A DNA stretch of 8,943 nt from NCBI GenBank assembly GCA_036402175.1, contig DASWTK010000093.1, forward strand, positions 1-8,943. Reading direction: 5' to 3'. The notes beneath the pieces were generated by a model that was given only the letters and a program-made list of their open reading frames with translations, was not told the DNA's origin and made no database searches. Position numbers and translations under genes: made by a program. The stretch's first letter is position 1. Each line of letters starts with the position of its first letter. Source of the stretch: DASPKM01 sp036402175. Lineage in GTDB: Bacteria > Bacteroidota > Bacteroidia > Chitinophagales > Chitinophagaceae. Shown here piece after piece: positions 7,111 through 8,943 of the stretch.

Positions 7111-7133
7111 CAGTCGCTCAATTCAAAGCGCTG
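7111..7133 (-). terminator. Possible weak terminator of the barrel-protein gene
   Basis: Read on the - strand, CAGCGCT pairs with AGCG-A-CTG (one bulged base, 7 pairs, 8-base loop) and is followed by TCTTTTCC. It begins about 20 bases after the TAA at 7156-7154. The stem is weak and the T tract is interrupted, so termination may be partial. Confidence 0.35.
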
Positions 7134-7153
7134 CAAGATATTTTAAAAATTAT

Positions 7154-8943
7154 TTAATATTCAAAAAAAAGAAGCTGTATCTTAAAATCAGGTGGGGAAA
7201 TGGGCCGAAACTCAATACCAGCCTGACTTTGAGGGATTGTCTGGGCCACCTTTACGGCTATATTTACCGGGGGTAGCAAGCGGCGGTTACGGTTGCTGTG
7301 GGCGCTTTTCAGGGTTAGCTGAAAGTTGAAATAGTACCTCCATCCTTTTTGATAAGCGGCAGGAATGGAATACGATGATGGAACATCATTCTCAAACGCG
7401 TAGATACGTGAGTTAAATCCATCAGTCTCAAAGAATTGTAGTCGCCCCCCTATGCCATAAGGGTGCTGCTTTGGCTGGTAGTTTAGGTCATAATACATCA
7501 GAAAACCAGACTCCGGCCGGGGTCCTTTCCGGTCGAATTGCACGAGCTCAATTCTCTTCCTTAACCGTATCTCCGGGGTCAACTGCCAGGTGAGGTGATA
7601 TCGCCAGTTTATTTTTGTACACATTTCTGGCCGGTAGAAGGGTTGGATGGTTAAACGGCTGTTGCAGAGGGAAGGTTGAGTCTGGTTGAGGCTTGATGGG
7701 TTTGGACCTTGATAATTGTTCGGTCCGCACTGGTTGGTAGGGCTATGTAGATATTGCTGACCCTGGTCTAAGTTAGGCTGAGCCCGCCTCGGGTCCAAAG
7801 CGTAGCGGGAGAATTCTCCCCAATGTTCGTCCGTTCCTGAAACATTCGATTCCTTCGATTCAATCCTGCACCTGCCCATCAACTCAAACCGGCGGTTTGG
7901 CCGGAACGTAAACTGGATCATGTATTCCTTTCCATGGGAAGGTGCATCTGTCGTGAATTTTAACCAGGGAAACCTGAACACATCGGCATATCCGTCGACC
8001 GAAAAACTTTTAGCAGGTTTGCAACTTAACCCGAAATACAAACCTGTTTCATTGGTAGGGGAGGTATTTTCGGTGAAAGCCCGCGCATTCAGTGATTGAA
8101 ACCCCGATGGCAAATGCCGGAACACCAGCCCCGCTCCCAATTTCCTGTCAAGGCTGATTAATAATCCCTGCAGTATAGCCGGATATCCAATCGCGCCTGG
8201 GATTCCTGATTTATCTATTGCTGAATTTTCAGGTCTTGAATGTCGACTGATAGCGATCTCCCCAAATAAATGAAGGTTCCGCCATGTATGATCATAATCC
8301 AGACTAAGATTCGTTAACCGATCTCCCTGCCACGAATAAAGGTTTAATAGTTCATCTCTCTTTTTAAACGGATGGGAGAATTGATAGTGGATAATATTTA
8401 CTCCAGTATGGCCTTTTGAAAAATCGTAAGAAACATTTATTCCGGCTGTCGTTTGACGCACGTTGTTGCGTTCTGCCTGCTCCGCTTCCGTCCTGTTTAA
8501 TCCGGATATGAGGAATGAAGAAATGAAAACGCTGTCCGAACTATCCGATGAAAGATTCGCGCTTAACTTCCGGAATGAAACAAATCCTGTGAGCATACAT
8601 CGCTTTTTCCGCAGGCTGATACCTGCACCCCTGTGAAAATTGAATTCTCCGGATGATGTATAAGGTCGCAATACAGAAGCCTGCCTTTTACTGGTGGTAA
8701 GCTCGCTTCCTTTCCTGAATGAAAGACTTTGCCATTGTATCAGCCCCTGCCCCATGTTCACTGTAAAATCTCCTATCGCCAATGAATAAACGATCCCGGC
8801 CCTGCGAATGAATAAATGGTATGAATAAAAATCAAAGCCCGATTGCTGCTTATGACGGAACAAAGGCTCTCCCGCGTCTTTATCTGCCAGTACACCTGCC
8901 TGCACGCGGTCTTTATAATTATACCGGTAACGGATCAGCAGCT
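7154..8943 (-). CDS. C-terminal barrel-like part of a helix-hairpin-helix (ComEA-like) Bacteroidota protein (5' end cut by window edge)
   Basis: The frame is open from the right edge (8943) to the TAA at 7156-7154, about 596 residues; the GTG at 8905 is internal, since the bases before it encode LLIRYRYNYKDR in frame. I recognise the pattern RVQAGVLADKDAGEPLF ... GFDFYSYHLF ... IGDFTVNMGQGLIQWQSLSFRKG ... RPYTSSGEFNFHRGAGISL as the body of large Bacteroidota proteins usually annotated as helix-hairpin-helix domain proteins, where short HhH repeats precede a long beta-rich region. The HhH part would lie outside the window. The visible part has alternating short hydrophobic and aromatic strands and ends in QLLFFEY, compatible with an outer-membrane barrel. 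Conserved late blocks are SGFLMYYDLNYQPKQHPYGI, FFETDGFNSRIYAFENDV and GWRYYFNFQLTL. Between them lies an N/Q/P-rich insertion (about 7620-7850). Function is unknown; DNA uptake has only been a guess from the HhH motif. It lies 145 bases upstream of susC on the same strand. Confidence 0.72.
   Translation of the reverse strand, partial: LLIRYRYNYKDRVQAGVLADKDAGEPLFRHKQQSGFDFYSYHLFIRRAGIVYSLAIGDFTVNMGQGLIQWQSLSFRKGSELTTSKRQASVLRPYTSSGEFNFHRGAGISLRKKRCMLTGFVSFRKLSANLSSDSSDSVFISSFLISGLNRTEAEQAERNNVRQTTAGINVSYDFSKGHTGVNIIHYQFSHPFKKRDELLNLYSWQGDRLTNLSLDYDHTWRNLHLFGEIAISRHSRPENSAIDKSGIPGAIGYPAILQGLLISLDRKLGAGLVFRHLPSGFQSLNARAFTENTSPTNETGLYFGLSCKPAKSFSVDGYADVFRFPWLKFTTDAPSHGKEYMIQFTFRPNRRFELMGRCRIESKESNVSGTDEHWGEFSRYALDPRRAQPNLDQGQQYLHSPTNQCGPNNYQGPNPSSLNQTQPSLCNSRLTIQPFYRPEMCTKINWRYHLTWQLTPEIRLRKRIELVQFDRKGPRPESGFLMYYDLNYQPKQHPYGIGGRLQFFETDGFNSRIYAFENDVPSSYSIPAAYQKGWRYYFNFQLTLKSAHSNRNRRLLPPVNIAVKVAQTIPQSQAGIEFRPISPPDFKIQLLFFEY

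Larger units (their letters stand above)
7009..7153. other. 145-base leader/intergenic region upstream of susC
   Basis: This is the only non-coding stretch between the barrel-protein gene and susC. It is A/T-rich near the barrel-gene stop and holds a weak hairpin (7111-7133) and a weak promoter match (7057-7086). It contains no plausible gene, no tRNA, no recognisable riboswitch and no good ribosome binding site; the bases just before the susC ATG read caagcgtcac on the - strand. The operon promoter and any regulator site must lie here unless susC is read through from upstream. Confidence 0.6.

Noticed and set aside
7009..7153. Riboswitch or small RNA in the susC leader
   Set aside because: Only one weak bulged hairpin is visible and no known aptamer core; the region is too short and A/T-rich to support a call.
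7548..7730. Alternative - strand frame over the N/Q/P-rich insertion, considered as evidence of a frameshift
   Set aside because: Its translation does not resemble the barrel family better than the main frame, and the main frame resumes conserved sequence on both sides, so an in-frame insertion is simpler.
7154..8905. Barrel-protein gene starting at the GTG at 8905
   Set aside because: Upstream codons to the edge (LLIRYRYNYKDR) continue the family pattern in the same frame, so this GTG is an internal Val codon.

Overview
The window looks like chromosomal DNA of a member of the Bacteroidota. The evidence is a SusC/SusD pair with a DUF1735 lipoprotein, a Bacteroidota-type DUF3467 protein, start codons preceded by A/T-rich leaders instead of Shine-Dalgarno sequences, and one good match to the Bacteroidota -7 promoter box (TAnnTTTG). 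Protein style (SusD-like_2 type SusD, YGQPAGNTR-type DUF1735 C-terminus) suggests the Chitinophagaceae or a close relative; this is an inference from memory of those families, not a search result.

Layout from left to right. (1) The 3' part of radC on the + strand, cut by the left edge. (2) A 232-base gap between convergent genes, filled with an AT-rich family of about 40-base repeats (three direct copies and one inverted copy) that ends in a tight hairpin. (3) A small DUF3467 gene on the - strand with its own likely promoter. (4) A strong Rho-independent terminator that closes a - strand operon read from right to left: susC-like TonB-dependent transporter, susD-like lipoprotein, then a DUF1735 surface lipoprotein. 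A strong hairpin without a U tract sits between susD and the DUF1735 gene. (5) A 145-base leader upstream of susC. (6) The 3' part of a large - strand gene, cut by the right edge, whose product is the C-terminal barrel-like portion of the Bacteroidota 'helix-hairpin-helix (ComEA-like) plus outer-membrane barrel' family, with an unusual N/Q/P-rich insertion.

How the genes work together: the SusC homologue should form the TonB-driven outer-membrane pore, the SusD homologue its hinged lid, and the DUF1735 lipoprotein an accessory ligand-binding protein on the cell surface. No hydrolase, sensor or sigma/anti-sigma pair is visible next to them, and the SusC lacks an N-terminal STN signalling domain, so the substrate cannot be read from this window. 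RadC, DUF3467 and the barrel protein have no evident functional link to the transporter.

The points most worth a second look are the repeat cluster, the intercistronic hairpin, and the barrel protein with its insertion. No clearly new multi-gene system is visible.
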